A DNA stretch of 6,673 nt from Candidatus Uhrbacteria bacterium RIFCSPLOWO2_02_FULL_49_11 (GTDB lineage: Bacteria; Patescibacteriota; Patescibacteriia; 2-02-FULL-49-11). The stretch covers positions 1 to 6,673 of the forward strand of contig MGER01000025.1 of the NCBI GenBank assembly GCA_001791465.1, in the 5' to 3' direction. The position numbers and the translations under genes are program-made. The notes beneath the pieces are model-generated. The model ran no database searches and was not told where the DNA came from. It saw nothing but the letters and a program-made list of their open reading frames with translations. Numbering within the stretch: the stretch's first letter is position 1; each line of letters begins with the position of its first letter. Of the stretch, positions 5,310 through 6,673 are shown piece by piece.

Positions 5310-6596
5310 TTAACCCCGCACGACTTTCTTCTTCAACCACTCAACCGCCTTCCTTGTCACAATCTGGTTCTTGAGATATTCATGAAACGCGTGAGAATGG
5401 ACGCGCTCAAGAAGGACAGGATCATTCCCCGCATGCTGCAAAATATGCTCAACCTCTTCCAGTAATTCTTTCTCTTCAGGCACGATCTGTTCGCTCTTCG
5501 CAAGCGCCCGCAAGGCAAGCGTCGCTTTCACCCGCGCTTCTGCTTGCGGCTGCAGCTCCTTTTTCAAATCTTGCTCTGTTTTCCCAAGTTTTTTCAGCCA
5601 CTCTTCAAACACGATACCCTGCCGCCGCACCTCATACGCAATTTCATCCTGTATCCGCGTGATTTCGGCATCAATAAGTATATCCGGAACAATACCGAAG
5701 GTACTCATCTTCACCAATGCTTCAACGGCCGCGCTCCCCACCCTTCGTTCTTCCATATCTTCTTTCTCAAGCTTTACATTTGCCCTCATGTTATCCCGCA
5801 ATTCCGCCATAGTCTTAAAGCTGCCGAGTTGCGCGGCAAATCCTTCATCAAGCGGCGGCAAATCAATGTGCGCCACGTGCTTTACCTTCAGCTCGACATC
5901 CACGATCCTACCGGCCAAATCTTTTCGCGACCAGGTATCGGGGAAACGAACCGAGAATTTCTTTTCCTCGCCTGCCTTCATGCCGATCAACGCTTCTGAA
6001 AAACCAGGGAGCACCTGTGTCTCGCCTAACACTATATCGGTATCACCTATGGGGGAGCCTTCAAGCGCCACATGATCTTGGCTCAGGCGATAATGGAAGG
6101 TGACCTTGTGGCCTTTTGCCGCCGGCTCATCCACCACGCAATCCTGCGCGCGCAAACGTCTCAAATCCTCAAGAAGTTTCTCGATCTCTTCCTCGCTCAC
6201 GCTTATCTTGTTCCTGGCGACCGATATTTTTTCTAATGACGAGAGCTTCACTTCAGGTATAACCGCGACAACCGCCTCATACTGCACGGGCAAATCCCAT
6301 GCCTTTGCGCGCATCTCCACCTGCGGCTGCCCGATAGTTTCTAGCTTTTGTTCAGTTACTGCCTTTAGGTATGTATGACTCACTAATATTTCCAGCGCCA
6401 AATCAAGCAACGCCTCTCTTCCGAGGCGCTTCTCAATAATATCGAACGGCGCTTGTCCCTTGCGAAATCCGGGTACCGGATGTTCTTCGCTCCACGCGCG
6501 CGCAGCCTGTGCCAAATAAGGCTGCACTTCCTCCCACGGCACTTCAACCATGAGAGAGACAAGAGATTTTGGTTTCGTTGTAATATTAACATTCAT
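5310..6596 (-). CDS. tig: Trigger factor, ribosome-associated chaperone and peptidyl-prolyl isomerase
   Basis: The 428-residue protein matches full-length trigger factor (E. coli 432). It binds at the ribosomal exit tunnel through uL23 and shields nascent chains. The ribosome-docking domain (about 1-115) contains the signature PGFRKGQAP (42-50). The FKBP-like prolyl isomerase domain (about 155-240) reads KGHKVTFHYRL, VLPGFSEALIGMKAGEEKKFSV and the VDVELKVKHV strand. The helical substrate-binding domain (about 245-428) includes DEGFAAQLG and ends in the basic tail KKKVVRG. No frameshift or truncation is seen. The start at 6596-6594 is supported by a strong GGGAGGAGA 9 bases upstream. In many bacteria tig precedes clpP-clpX; here it heads a run with nfo, Nudix, dehydrogenase and MBL genes instead, after an 87-bp spacer. 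Any upstream partner lies outside the window. Confidence 0.97.
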   Translation of the reverse strand: MNVNITTKPKSLVSLMVEVPWEEVQPYLAQAARAWSEEHPVPGFRKGQAPFDIIEKRLGREALLDLALEILVSHTYLKAVTEQKLETIGQPQVEMRAKAWDLPVQYEAVVAVIPEVKLSSLEKISVARNKISVSEEEIEKLLEDLRRLRAQDCVVDEPAAKGHKVTFHYRLSQDHVALEGSPIGDTDIVLGETQVLPGFSEALIGMKAGEEKKFSVRFPDTWSRKDLAGRIVDVELKVKHVAHIDLPPLDEGFAAQLGSFKTMAELRDNMRANVKLEKEDMEERRVGSAAVEALVKMSTFGIVPDILIDAEITRIQDEIAYEVRRQGIVFEEWLKKLGKTEQDLKKELQPQAEARVKATLALRALAKSEQIVPEEKELLEEVEHILQHAGNDPVLLERVHSHAFHEYLKNQIVTRKAVEWLKKKVVRG

Positions 6597-6604
6597 GGTA
6601 ACAA

Positions 6605-6613
6605 TCTCCTCCC
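6605..6613 (-). promoter_or_regulatory. Strong Shine-Dalgarno of tig
   Basis: On the minus strand GGGAGGAGA stands 9 bases before the tig ATG, the strongest ribosome binding site in the window. Its first GGG could pair with the CCC at 6622-6620 in the short imperfect palindrome CCCACGCGCGGG, which might partly mask it. The stem has one mismatch and is too small to call a regulatory element. Confidence 0.75.
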
Positions 6614-6673
6614 GCGCGTGGGCTGGCTATTAGAGAGCCCTCTGCAAACCACTTCTTCTCCAAGCGAGGGGCA

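Noticed and set aside
5544..6378. Long plus-strand open frames (up to 151 codons) opposite tig
   Set aside because: They are antisense to a complete trigger factor gene, have no family features and no ribosome binding sites; shadows of its codon bias.
6620..6640. GGGCT...AGCCC inverted repeat upstream of tig as a terminator or attenuator
   Set aside because: The stem is 5 bp with an 11-base loop and no U-tract; too weak to support.
6630..6673. Open minus-strand tail ending LQRAL and a TAA at 6632-6630, as the 3' end of a gene upstream of tig
   Set aside because: Only 13 codons are visible, with no recognisable family signature, and the other two frames are also open here, so it cannot be told from chance.

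Overview
The window looks like a piece of a small-genome bacterium, most probably a Patescibacteria/CPR (Parcubacteria-like) lineage. The signs are compact genes with gaps of 3-87 bp, a riboflavin kinase domain encoded alone without its usual FAD synthetase partner, and AT-rich (ATTGA/TTTTTGA)-type short repeats in and between genes. TGA serves as an ordinary stop (end of the MBL gene), which argues against the recoded UGA-Gly groups. The taxonomic call is inference only. No rRNA, tRNA, CRISPR array, insertion sequence or origin was seen.

Layout, right to left on the minus strand: trigger factor (tig, 6596-5310); an 87-bp spacer with nested inverted repeats; endonuclease IV (nfo, 5222-4359); after 3 bp a Nudix hydrolase of ADP-ribose pyrophosphatase type (4355-3780); after 22 bp a zinc-dependent medium-chain dehydrogenase (3757-2747); after 26 bp an RNase Z-like metallo-beta-lactamase-fold hydrolase (2720-1956). 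This is a plausible co-directional housekeeping run of protein folding, DNA base-damage repair, nucleotide clean-up, redox and RNA/metal-hydrolase functions. Next comes the only plus-strand gene (534-1991), which overlaps the MBL gene tail to tail by 36 bp. Beyond it, divergently oriented, lies the riboflavin kinase gene (477-100), then what looks like the first 22 codons of another minus-strand gene running off the left edge.

The gene most worth attention is the plus-strand one. Its 485-residue product appears to carry two tandem triphosphate-tunnel (TTM) type domains. The N-terminal half (about 16-240) has the succession of basic and acidic motifs of the VTC polyphosphate polymerase domain. 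The C-terminal half (about 252-440) repeats a similar strand pattern in divergent form. No membrane segment and no usual VTC partner gene is visible. Two smaller curiosities are a perfect 4-copy heptanucleotide repeat inside the riboflavin kinase reading frame, and the nested palindromes between tig and nfo.
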